A stretch of 48,049 nucleotides of DNA from assembly GCA_021848325.1 (NCBI GenBank), contig JAJZUU010000015.1, positions 1-48,049 on the forward strand. The letters run 5' to 3'. The stretch's first letter is position 1; every line of letters starts with the position of its first letter. The notes under the pieces were generated by a model. It worked only from the letters and a program-made list of their open reading frames with translations, had not been told where the DNA came from and did not search any database. Source of the stretch: Pseudomonadota bacterium (GTDB taxonomy: Bacteria > Pseudomonadota > Gammaproteobacteria > Burkholderiales > JAJZUU01). The translations under genes were made by a program, and so were the position numbers. Below are positions 21,222-28,655 of this stretch, one piece after another.

Positions 21222-22901
21222 TCAGTGCCGGCCGGAACGCCAGATCGAGAAGAACAGCCAGACGCTGTTGACGAAGGCGATCAGGAAGCCCAGCAGGCCG
21301 AATACCGGCAGCCCGAACAGCTCCGGGCCCCCTTTGACGGTCATGACGATGGAGGAGCCGATCACCAGGGAGGCGGTCAGGATGCCCAGGGTGAGCCGGC
21401 TGGCGCTGCGGTCCAACTGCCGGCCGAAATGGTCCAGGCGCTTCAGGTCCAGGTCGATCTTCACCCGTCCGCGCCGGACCTCCCGCAGAACGCGCCCGAG
21501 ATCCCGCGGCAGGCCGGTGAGCACGCTCAATATGCCGTGCAGGCCGTGCCGCCCGCGCTTGAGCAAGCTCGATGCCCGGTAGCGCTCGCCGATCACCCGC
21601 CGCACGAACGGCGCGAGATGGTCCAGCATGTGGAATTCCGGATCCAGTTGCTGGCCCAGTCCTTCCAGGGTGATGAGCGCCTTGAACAGCAAGGTCAGGT
21701 CCGACGGCAGCACCAGGGCGTTCTCCCGCATGATCACGGTGATCTCGCCCAGAATCTGGCCGAGTTTCACGTCCTTGAGCTGAACGTTCTCGTAGGTGAA
21801 CACGAATTCGCCGATATCGCTGGCCAGCTTGGTCTCGTCCACCGGTTCGTCGCCGGTCCAGTCCAGCAGCACGTCCAGCATCGCCTCCTCGTCCCTGCGC
21901 GCCACCCCGGCCAGCAAGTCCACGATCTGGTTGCGGCGCCGCTCGGTGAGCCGGCCCACCATCCCGAAGTCGATCATTCCGAGGCGATTGCCCGGCAGAT
22001 AGAACACGTTGCCCGGATGGGGGTCGGCATGGAAATAGCCGTCCACCATGATCATCTTGAGCACCGCGTCCGCCCCCCTCGCCGCCAGCAGCTTGCGGTC
22101 CAGCCCGGCCCCTTCAACCGCCGCCAGGTCGGTGCCCGGCACCCCCTTGATCTCCTCCTGCACGTTCATGACCTCGTTGCTCCATTCCCAGTACACCCGG
22201 GGAATGACCACGGTCTCGTCGCTCGCGAAGTTCTGGGTGAAACGCTCGATGTTGCGCGCCTCCATCGCCAGATCCAGCTCGCGCAGCAGGGAACGCCTGA
22301 ACTGGGCGACCACCTGCAGGGGACGATAGCGCCTGGCCTCGGGTATCTCCGATTCCACCAGGCGGGCGATGTAGCTGAGGATACGCAGGTCGGACTCCAC
22401 CTTGGAGCGGATTCCCGGCCGGCGGATCTTGAGAACGACCGGGGTGCCGTCCTGGAGTTCGGCCAGATGGACTTGGGCGATGGAAGCCGCGGCAAAGGCC
22501 TTGGGATTCACCTCCCGGAACACTTCAGCCAGGGGCCGGCCCAACGCCGCCTCCACCTCCGGCAGCAAGGCCTCGAAGGAAACCGGGGCCGCCTTGCTTT
22601 GCAGCTTTTCGAACTCGGCGATCCAACCGGGAGGGAACACGTCCACCCGGGTGGCGAGCACCTGTCCCAGTTTAACGAAGGTGGGACCCAGTTCCTCCAG
22701 CGCGCGGCGCACCCGCTCGGGTGGCTCCATCTGCATGTAGGCGCTGGATTCCTTCCAGTGCAGGATGCGCCCCGCCCGCTCCAGCACGGAGACGATGCCC
22801 AGGCGCCGCGCCGCGTCGCCCATGCCGTAGCGCACCAGGACCGTGGTGATCTCGTGCAGGCGGGGCAGGTCCCGTATGGCGTAGATGGTTTCCCAGATCA
22901 T
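21222..22901 (-). CDS. ubiB: UbiB/ABC1-family atypical kinase
   Basis: Protein-kinase-like ATPase of the UbiB/COQ8 family, needed for ubiquinone synthesis. The 559-residue protein shows the family signatures GPTFVKLGQVLATR (KxGQ, near 70-85), AAASIAQVHLAEL (Ala-rich loop), HADPHPGNVFYL (catalytic loop) and MIDFGMVGRL (metal-binding Asp). Two C-terminal membrane helices are predicted (LGILTASLVIGSSIVM and LFGLPVFGLLGFLIAFVNSV). It lies 27 nt downstream of the helical gene 22929-23585, and both are probably on one transcript. The gene may be a UbiB paralogue, not the ubi-cluster copy. Confidence 0.9.
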   Translation of the reverse strand: MIWETIYAIRDLPRLHEITTVLVRYGMGDAARRLGIVSVLERAGRILHWKESSAYMQMEPPERVRRALEELGPTFVKLGQVLATRVDVFPPGWIAEFEKLQSKAAPVSFEALLPEVEAALGRPLAEVFREVNPKAFAAASIAQVHLAELQDGTPVVLKIRRPGIRSKVESDLRILSYIARLVESEIPEARRYRPLQVVAQFRRSLLRELDLAMEARNIERFTQNFASDETVVIPRVYWEWSNEVMNVQEEIKGVPGTDLAAVEGAGLDRKLLAARGADAVLKMIMVDGYFHADPHPGNVFYLPGNRLGMIDFGMVGRLTERRRNQIVDLLAGVARRDEEAMLDVLLDWTGDEPVDETKLASDIGEFVFTYENVQLKDVKLGQILGEITVIMRENALVLPSDLTLLFKALITLEGLGQQLDPEFHMLDHLAPFVRRVIGERYRASSLLKRGRHGLHGILSVLTGLPRDLGRVLREVRRGRVKIDLDLKRLDHFGRQLDRSASRLTLGILTASLVIGSSIVMTVKGGPELFGLPVFGLLGFLIAFVNSVWLFFSIWRSGRH

Positions 22902-22928
22902 CTGGCGGTCTTGTTGTTGTTCAACCTC

Positions 22929-23585
22929 TCACTTGCCCTTGGCGGACTTCTCCCGCAACGCGTCGGCCAGGCCGGCGAGGATCCCGCTTGCCAGAGTGGA
23001 AAGCCGGGCGCTCACCTCGAACGCCGCTTCCTTTCCCGCGGTCTTGCCGCCTTCCAGCGTGGCCCTGATGCGGTCGCCGAACTCGCCCACCGTTTCCGCC
23101 ACCTGGGCGCCGGTGTCGGTCCCCGCCCGGCGGGCATGGGTCACCAGGTCCTTCATTTCCTGCTTGGCGGTGGTCCCCGCCGCTTCCGCCGCCTGGCCGA
23201 GGGTGGACAGGAAATCCTCCTCCAGCCGTTGCAGGTTGGTCACGGCCTGCTTCAGGTCGCGCTCGGTGAAGTCCTTGCTGTTGGCCACCAACTGGCGCAG
23301 CGCCAGGTGCGTGGCCTGCGCCAGCTTGCCCAGTGCCTCGTCCAGCCCCGCCACCGCTTCCGAAAGCGCCCCCTTCACCTCGCCCGCGCGTTTGTCCAGG
23401 CCCATCCCGATGCCTTCCGTCACCTCCCGGATCACCGCTTTGGTCTCCTCGGCATTGAGGCGGCGATGCTTCAGGGCCTGCAGCGTCAAATCGCGCACCC
23501 GGGCGCGGATGTCCTTTTCCTCCTCGATGCTCTCGGCTACGGCCATCTTGATGTTCTCGCCAGCGCCTGAATTGGCTTCGCTCAT
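22929..23585 (-). CDS. Uncharacterised amphipathic-helix protein next to ubiB
   Basis: Function unknown. The 218-residue protein has no signal peptide and no membrane span. It is almost wholly charged, Ala-rich amphipathic helix (EEEKDIRARVRDLTLQALKH, GALSEAVAGLDEALGKLAQA), similar in style to apolipoprotein-like or phasin-like coiled proteins. It resembles a small uncharacterised family (possibly DUF6781) often seen next to UbiB-type kinases, but this is recall, not a search result. It precedes ubiB on the same strand with a 27-nt gap. Confidence 0.75.
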   Translation of the reverse strand: MSEANSGAGENIKMAVAESIEEEKDIRARVRDLTLQALKHRRLNAEETKAVIREVTEGIGMGLDKRAGEVKGALSEAVAGLDEALGKLAQATHLALRQLVANSKDFTERDLKQAVTNLQRLEEDFLSTLGQAAEAAGTTAKQEMKDLVTHARRAGTDTGAQVAETVGEFGDRIRATLEGGKTAGKEAAFEVSARLSTLASGILAGLADALREKSAKGK

Positions 23586-23710
23586 GGCATACTCCTCGGT
23601 GGTTGAACGGGCATCATCCTTTGATCCACTGCAATAGTAGCCTGAATAACCCTGGCGCGTACACGGTTTCAGGCTTTACAACAGTACCGGGGTTCCGGTA
23701 CATTTGCGCC

Positions 23711-24244
23711 ATGCGCATCGGAAAACTCTTGCCGTGGGTGTTCTTTTTGCTGTTCTCGACCGCCTGTCTCGCCGCGGAGAACGACGGGAGCCCCGGTCCC
23801 CGCGAAGACCCGCCCGCTGCCGCGGCTGCGGAGTCCGACCCCGCGGCGGACCTGATTAATTATGCCCTCAACCTGATCGGCGTCAAATACCGCTACGGGG
23901 GCAGTTCCCCGGCCGCCGGCCTCGACTGCAGCGGCTTCGTCGGCTACGTGTTCGGCCACGCCGCCGGCCTCGTACTGCCCCACAACGCCTATGCCATCAG
24001 CCGCGAGGGCAGGAAGATACTGCCTTCCCAACTGGAGCCCGGCGACTTGGTGTTCTTCAAGACCTTGCGCAAGGCCTTTTCCCACGTGGGCATCTACCTG
24101 GGCGACAACAAGTTCATCCATGCCGGAAGCAGCGGCGAGGGCGTGGAGATCGCCAACATGAAAGACCGCTACTGGGCCAGGCGCTTCACCGCGGCGCGCC
24201 GGCTCGAGCTCCCTGCCGTTTCGTCTGCAGCACCTTCCGAATAA
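23711..24244 (+). CDS. NlpC/P60 (C40) family lipoprotein, peptidoglycan hydrolase
   Basis: Predicted cell-wall peptidase of 177 residues. An N-terminal signal ends in a lipobox-like STAC (KLLPWVFFLLFSTACLAAE), so it is probably an outer-membrane lipoprotein. The NlpC/P60 domain (about 55-165) has the catalytic Cys in LDCSGFVGYVF, His in FSHVGIYLG and a third polar residue in FIHAGSSG. The ATG at 23711 was chosen because it opens the signal peptide; the frame is open upstream to 23603. Its 3' end overlaps the convergent patatin gene by 59 nt. Confidence 0.92.
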   Translation: MRIGKLLPWVFFLLFSTACLAAENDGSPGPREDPPAAAAAESDPAADLINYALNLIGVKYRYGGSSPAAGLDCSGFVGYVFGHAAGLVLPHNAYAISREGRKILPSQLEPGDLVFFKTLRKAFSHVGIYLGDNKFIHAGSSGEGVEIANMKDRYWARRFTAARRLELPAVSSAAPSE

Positions 24245-25103
24245 GCGGCAGGGCCAGTTGCGCGGCCTTTTCCCCCTCCAGTATGGCCAGGTCCCTCTGC
24301 TCGAAATCGGTCGCCCCGATGGTGCCGGTATTGGGACGGATCACCACGTCGGCATCGGCCAGTTCGTAAGCGCCGATGGTCTGCCCCATGATCGCGAAGG
24401 TTTGCAGCAGGACGTCCAGGCTGTCCTCGACCTTGGCATAGCGGGGCCTGGCCGAGATGTCCACCGCGATCACGATGTCCGCGCCCAGGCTGCGCGCCAC
24501 CTTCACCGGCACCGGGCTGGTCAGCCCCCCGTCCACGTATTCCCGGCCGCCGATGCGTACCGGCTGAAACACCCCGGGCACGCTGCTGGAAGCGCGCACC
24601 GCCGCCCCCGTGTTGCCGCGCCGGAACACCATCCGTTCGCCGCTCTGCAGGTCCGTGGCCACCGCGGCGAATACCTTGGGGAGCCGCTCGATGGGCCGGT
24701 TACCCAGGGCCTTGTTGATGAACTCCTCCAGATATTCCCCCTTGATGAATCCCCGGTCCGGCAGGGTCCAGTCCCCCACGCTCGCCTCGTCCAGGCGCAA
24801 AGCGATCCGCTGCAGCTCGAAGCCCCCATAGCCGCCGGCGTAGAGGGCCCCCACCACGCTGCCTGCGCTGGTCCCCACCACGATGTCCGGCTTGATGCCC
24901 TGCGCCTCCAGCACCTTGATCACGCCCACGTGGGCAAATCCCCGCGCCGCGCCGCCCCCCAAAACCAAGGCGATCTTGGGCGCCGGCCGGACGGCCTGCG
25001 GCGGCGCCCGCCCGTGCTCTGGCACGGTCCCGCACGCCGCGAACAGAAACAACACACACAACGCAATAACGCCATTTGCCCCGGACCACATTTCACCCGC
25101 CAT
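24186..25103 (-). CDS. Patatin-like phospholipase (RssA/NTE family) lipoprotein
   Basis: Predicted lipid hydrolase of 305 residues. The N-terminus is a lipoprotein signal ending FAACG. The patatin domain has the oxyanion loop GGGAARGFAHVG (about 49-60), the nucleophile Ser in GTSAGS (about 77-82) and the Asp of DGGLTSPVP (about 201). The ATG at 25103 is preferred because it begins the signal peptide; the frame is open far upstream to 25757, but those residues are not family sequence and cover a decayed cytochrome. Its end overlaps the convergent NlpC/P60 gene. Confidence 0.92.
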   Translation of the reverse strand: MAGEMWSGANGVIALCVLFLFAACGTVPEHGRAPPQAVRPAPKIALVLGGGAARGFAHVGVIKVLEAQGIKPDIVVGTSAGSVVGALYAGGYGGFELQRIALRLDEASVGDWTLPDRGFIKGEYLEEFINKALGNRPIERLPKVFAAVATDLQSGERMVFRRGNTGAAVRASSSVPGVFQPVRIGGREYVDGGLTSPVPVKVARSLGADIVIAVDISARPRYAKVEDSLDVLLQTFAIMGQTIGAYELADADVVIRPNTGTIGATDFEQRDLAILEGEKAAQLALPLIRKVLQTKRQGARAGAPR

Positions 25104-25267
25104 GCTGGAAACCGAACAGCGCATTGTAGCGATTTCCGGCGCCCGGTGTAACGCGGCGAGACGATCATTTTCAGCCGTGCCTGCCCCGGCTTTAACGGCC
25201 GCCGAGGAGCAGCGGACGGGGGCGGCCCGGCGAACAGTTTTAGCCCGCTGTCCGATCAGCGGCCTTG

Positions 25268-25830
25268 TCACCAACGCCCGGGGCCGCCCGTCAAGTCTCC
25301 ACCCTGTATCCCGGTTTTCAGACCGGGCCGGCCGGAATGGCAGAGATTGCACCGGCCAGGACCCCGGGCGATCTTGTTGTTGTGGCACGCGCCACAGTAT
25401 TTGCCGTCGACGATCTCCGCCATGCCTTCGTTCTAGCCCGGATATTTCGCCAGATCGCTGGGTACGGGTTGCGAGCGGATTTGCACATAGTGCGCCAAGC
25501 CAATAGCCGAAAGCTTTGGCGCGAAGCAGGGGCGCAAGGGCGCAACAAGTCGTCCGCCGGCACCCGCGAAGACCGGCGTACCCGTTGGATTTCCGGTAAA
25601 ACCACCCCCAGGCCTTGTTCGATGCGCCTTCGGATGAATTTTCGGGCCGGTCCGGTGAAATATCCGGGCCAAGACGCTGCCGTTCGCGGACCGGCAAGGC
25701 CGCTCTGCCACGATGATGCCGGATCCATTGAACGTCTCCGCCATCTCGGCGGTTCACCTTGCCGGTGCGCGGATGACACCTCCGGCGGCGGGGCGTTCCG
25801 CCGAAACCTCCCGGTCAACCGCCGCATTCA
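25268..25830 (-). pseudogene. Decayed c7-type multihaem cytochrome c
   Basis: On the minus strand, the frame from the ATG at 25423 to the TGA at 25268 gives GMAEIVDGKYCGACHNNKIA, then CNLCHSGRP: two CxxCH haem sites spaced as in the last part of c7-type triheme cytochrome domains. An in-frame TAG at 25433-25435 cuts it off from upstream sequence. Farther upstream, EMAETF in one frame and HHRGRAALPVRERQR in another look like a second such domain with its Cys lost and frames shifted. I read this as a broken gene. A short 51-residue gene is possible but would lack a signal peptide. Confidence 0.55.
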
Positions 25831-26337
25831 CCGGAGCCATCCCCGCCTGCGGCTCGGACAGAACGTCGCCGCAACGCCCACCGCGGCGAAAAGAACGAAA
25901 CAGATCAGGGCCCACTCCGGAATGGATAGCCCGAGAAAGGTCCATGCCACCTTGGCGCAATCCCCGGAGCCCTCGAATAGCATGGGCAAGGCCTTGGTGA
26001 GGGGGAACGATTGCAGCATGAAGTCGAGGCCGGCGCCGCATTCCGGCACTTGGCCGGGAGGCAGGTGCTGCAGCCAGACATTGCGCACCGCGACCGCCGC
26101 CCCGGCAACGGCGAACAGCGTCAGCAAGACGCCATAGACCGCCCTGCCGACGCGCCCGGGATTGTGGGCAGCCGCCGCCAGGGCGGTAAATCCCACCGCG
26201 ACGAAGGCATAACGCTGGAGGATGCACAGGGGGCATGGATCGATATGCGTGAAGTGCTGCAGATAAAGGCCGAAGGCCATCAATCCGAGGCAGGCGGCGA
26301 ACACGGCAAGGAAAACCACACGGAAATTGAGCCTCAT
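25828..26337 (-). CDS. dsbB: DsbB, disulphide bond oxidoreductase
   Basis: Inner-membrane protein that reoxidises DsbA using quinones. The 169-residue protein has four membrane helices. The first periplasmic Cys pair is CPLC in HIDPCPLCILQRYAF (about 35-38). The second periplasmic loop carries the other pair in PECGAGLDF and GDCAKVAW. Length is normal. It is a single gene on the minus strand, with the cytochrome remnant downstream. Confidence 0.95.
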   Translation of the reverse strand: MRLNFRVVFLAVFAACLGLMAFGLYLQHFTHIDPCPLCILQRYAFVAVGFTALAAAAHNPGRVGRAVYGVLLTLFAVAGAAVAVRNVWLQHLPPGQVPECGAGLDFMLQSFPLTKALPMLFEGSGDCAKVAWTFLGLSIPEWALICFVLFAAVGVAATFCPSRRRGWLR

Positions 26338-26487
26338 ACCGGGTCCTTTGCAAAATGGTTACACAGGAAGTGGGCAAGCGCCCCACCGCGGGGTACGCAG
26401 ATGAGGCCCCTACTTTAATACTTGTGAAGCGGCTGCGCAAACCGCCCCGGACCCGCCCTTCCCCGGCCGGACGGCCTGAGGGCCTGT

Positions 26488-27231
26488 TCAGAACTCGTAT
26501 TCTGCCTGCATCCTGAAGGTATGGCCGGCGGCGGCTTGGCTCGCCCCGAACAGCCAGGCGGCGTTGTATTCCACCGCCTGATGGCGGCCCAGGGCCATCC
26601 TGCCGAAGACAGCGGGGCCGAGGCGGTGATTCTGGCGCTCTCTGTTGTCCCAGTGGTTCCATTGCCCCATCTCGCCGAACCCCTGCAACCCGAACTCCAG
26701 CGCCGGCCGCCAACGGTACTTGCCCTGCCACTGGTAGCCGATTTCGGTATCATAGGATTCCCCGCCCTCCTCCCCATCGCCCAGATATTTTTGTTCGAAC
26801 AGCAGGTTGCCGTTCAATTGCAGCCGCCCGAACTCGGTTTGGAACAGGGGGCCGAACCTGAATTCGTAGGGGTCGCCGTGGTTTGTGGGTGCTTCCAGTT
26901 CGGTGATGAGGCCCACATCCACCGGGTATTGCCCGGTCTCGGTCAGTTGGAACTTGTTTTCCCATTCCGCCGCCGCGAGCCGGGTCCCGCCGCCTGCTGC
27001 GCTCTCGTACTTCAGGTAGGCCTCGGTAAACCAGCGTTCGGTGGCGCCGTAGCCGAAGCCGATGCTCGCAGCCTCGTCCCTTCCCCCGGGCCGGGCGGCG
27101 CTGCCGAACTTGAAGTCGATCTCCCGTTCCCCCTGTTCCACCTGGGGGGTGTAGACATAGTCCGCCGGGCCGGCGTAGGCGGTATTGCAAAGTACGGCCC
27201 CGAGACAGGCGAAAGCGATAAGTTGTTTCAT
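26488..27231 (-). CDS. Predicted outer-membrane beta-barrel protein of the FTR1 operon
   Basis: Function not known. The 247-residue protein has a signal peptide (KQLIAFACLGAVLCNTAYA, cleavage near 20). The mature chain has alternating beta-strand patterns with many aromatic residues and ends in Phe (MQAEYEF), typical of outer-membrane barrels. Its ATG overlaps the FTR1 stop by one base (TGATG), so translation is likely coupled. Its place in an iron-uptake operon suggests it lets iron or a carrier cross the outer membrane, but this is inference. Confidence 0.8.
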   Translation of the reverse strand: MKQLIAFACLGAVLCNTAYAGPADYVYTPQVEQGEREIDFKFGSAARPGGRDEAASIGFGYGATERWFTEAYLKYESAAGGGTRLAAAEWENKFQLTETGQYPVDVGLITELEAPTNHGDPYEFRFGPLFQTEFGRLQLNGNLLFEQKYLGDGEEGGESYDTEIGYQWQGKYRWRPALEFGLQGFGEMGQWNHWDNRERQNHRLGPAVFGRMALGRHQAVEYNAAWLFGASQAAAGHTFRMQAEYEF

Positions 27232-28064
27232 CAAGCGGTTCCTTTCCGGAGATTTGCGCGCCGGGGCCGGTTGGCCAGCCCCATGCCGCCAGCGATGGCG
27301 GCCAGCGCGAGGATGTAGAAAACAATCTGCATGCCGGCCGGGCGCGGATCGTAGCCGACCAGACTGTGCAGCAGCATGCCCAACACGGAATTGACGGGAA
27401 GCAGCGCCGAGGTGTCCCACAGCGGCGCGGCGAGGCTCGGCAGCAGGGCGGCCTGGATCAGGAACAGGGCGGCCTGGGAGGCCATTCCGGCAGCCAGCAG
27501 CAACACCAGCAGGCCGGTCGCGCCGAAAAACCAGCGCATCGGCACCCGCAGCAGGCCGGCGTAGAGCCCGTAGCCCACGGCGGCCCCCGCGAGAATGCCG
27601 ACGAGGCCGCCAAGCAGCATGGGGCCGCTTCCGCTGCCCTCCGAGGCGGCGATGCCGGTGAGAAACAGCACCGTCTCCGAGCCTTCCCGCAGCACGGCCA
27701 AGCCCACCACCACCAGCAGGATCGAAAGGCTACGCCGTCCGTCGCGGATATCGCCGCCCACCGTCCGCGCCTCGGCGGCCAGGGCGGCGCCGTGGGAGGA
27801 CATCCAGATGTTGTGCCAGGCCAGCATCAGCACCGCGATGCCGAGCACCCCGGCGTTGAATAGTTCCTGGCCGAGACCGCTGGCCATGGCGCCGATGGCG
27901 TCGGCAAAAACGGCGACCAGGGCAGAACCGGCGAGCCCGGCCAACAGCCCGGCGGCCAGCCAGCGGCCGCGGGCCGGTACGGAACGGGTGGCGGCGGCGA
28001 TGATGCCGATGACGATGGCGGCTTCCAGGACTTCACGAAAAACGATGACGGCGGCAGCGAACAT
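27231..28064 (-). CDS. FTR1-family high-affinity iron permease
   Basis: Integral membrane permease of 277 residues with about seven hydrophobic segments. The two REXXE iron-binding motifs are FREVLEA (about 9-15) and LREGSET (about 124-130). Bacterial EfeU and P19-linked FTR1 proteins share this layout. It lies 17 nt after the cupredoxin gene and overlaps the outer-membrane protein gene by one base. A Fur box upstream of the first gene suggests induction under low iron. Confidence 0.93.
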   Translation of the reverse strand: MFAAAVIVFREVLEAAIVIGIIAAATRSVPARGRWLAAGLLAGLAGSALVAVFADAIGAMASGLGQELFNAGVLGIAVLMLAWHNIWMSSHGAALAAEARTVGGDIRDGRRSLSILLVVVGLAVLREGSETVLFLTGIAASEGSGSGPMLLGGLVGILAGAAVGYGLYAGLLRVPMRWFFGATGLLVLLLAAGMASQAALFLIQAALLPSLAAPLWDTSALLPVNSVLGMLLHSLVGYDPRPAGMQIVFYILALAAIAGGMGLANRPRRANLRKGTA

Positions 28065-28081
28065 GGCGCTTCTCCCAATAA

Positions 28082-28399
28082 TTACTTGGCAATAATGACG
28101 CCTTCGGCGGTCTTCTCATGGAACTCGCCGAAGAACGGGTAGCGTCCGGGCGAGAGCGGGCCGATGAAGATCAGCGCCGAGCCCTTTCCCGGAACGATCT
28201 TTTCCCGGTGCAGGGTGTAGCTTTCGAATTCCTCGGCGGCGGCGTCCTGGTTCTCGATCCGCAACTTGACCCTGGTGCCGGCCGGCACCGTGAGTTCCGC
28301 CGGTTGGAAGCGGTGGTCGCGTATGACCAGAAGGAATTCGGGATCGGCGGCCAGGGCACCGGTGGAAATCGCTGTCAGCAAGAACAAGAATCGTTTCAC
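28082..28399 (-). CDS. Periplasmic cupredoxin-like protein of the FTR1 operon
   Basis: Secreted protein of 105 residues that probably delivers or oxidises iron for FTR1. A signal peptide (KRFLFLLTAISTGALAADPE) is cleaved near ALA. The rest has the cupredoxin pattern (FQPAELTVPAGTRVKLRIEN, then RYPFFGEFH). The usual type-1 copper Cys is replaced (GEFHEKTAEG), so normal blue-copper binding is doubtful. The GTG at 28399 was chosen because it opens the signal peptide; a TTG at 28432 is the only longer start. It is the first gene of the iron operon. Confidence 0.85.
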   Translation of the reverse strand: MKRFLFLLTAISTGALAADPEFLLVIRDHRFQPAELTVPAGTRVKLRIENQDAAAEEFESYTLHREKIVPGKGSALIFIGPLSPGRYPFFGEFHEKTAEGVIIAK

Positions 28400-28427
28400 G
28401 GTATTTTCCCAGAGGGTTGAACACTTA

Positions 28428-28446
28428 CGCAATGATAATCATTCTC
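28428..28446 (-). promoter_or_regulatory. Fur box upstream of the iron operon
   Basis: The plus strand at 28428-28446 matches 15 of 19 bases of the Fur consensus, including the core AATGATAATCATT. It lies 29 bp upstream of the GTG start of the cupredoxin gene, so Fur should repress the operon when iron is plentiful. A second perfect dyad, CACGAAT/ATTCGTG, lies at 28460-28480. Confidence 0.85.
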
Positions 28447-28459
28447 GTCTAGATGTCAA

Positions 28460-28480
28460 CACGAATAAGAATGATTCGTG
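28460..28480. promoter_or_regulatory. Second dyad near the Fur box
   Basis: CACGAAT and ATTCGTG flank a 7-nt centre (AAGAATG). It lies 14 bp beyond the Fur box, between the iron operon and the divergent sensor kinase. The AAGAATGATT stretch has some Fur-like character. It could be a second Fur site or an operator for the kinase gene. Confidence 0.4.
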
Positions 28481-28655
28481 TTTAATACCGATATCCAACA
28501 CTCAGTACTTCGTCGATACGCCTTTTCCTATTCCGGGCGGAATGGGCCAGAGTGGCCATAGGAGCCGACGTTCTCTTGAAAACGGCGGCGGATAGGTATC
28601 TAATCAGGACAAGGTGGCGGGCCGATGCCTGCCGCATCTGCAGCAAGGACTGCCC

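Noticed and set aside
21225-23570. A 781-codon plus-strand open frame
   Set aside because: Antisense to ubiB and the helical gene, rich in His, Gln, Arg and Gly as expected for shadow frames.
25104-25757. N-terminal extension of the patatin gene
   Set aside because: The patatin protein starts with its own lipoprotein signal at 25103; upstream residues are a frame over the decayed cytochrome.
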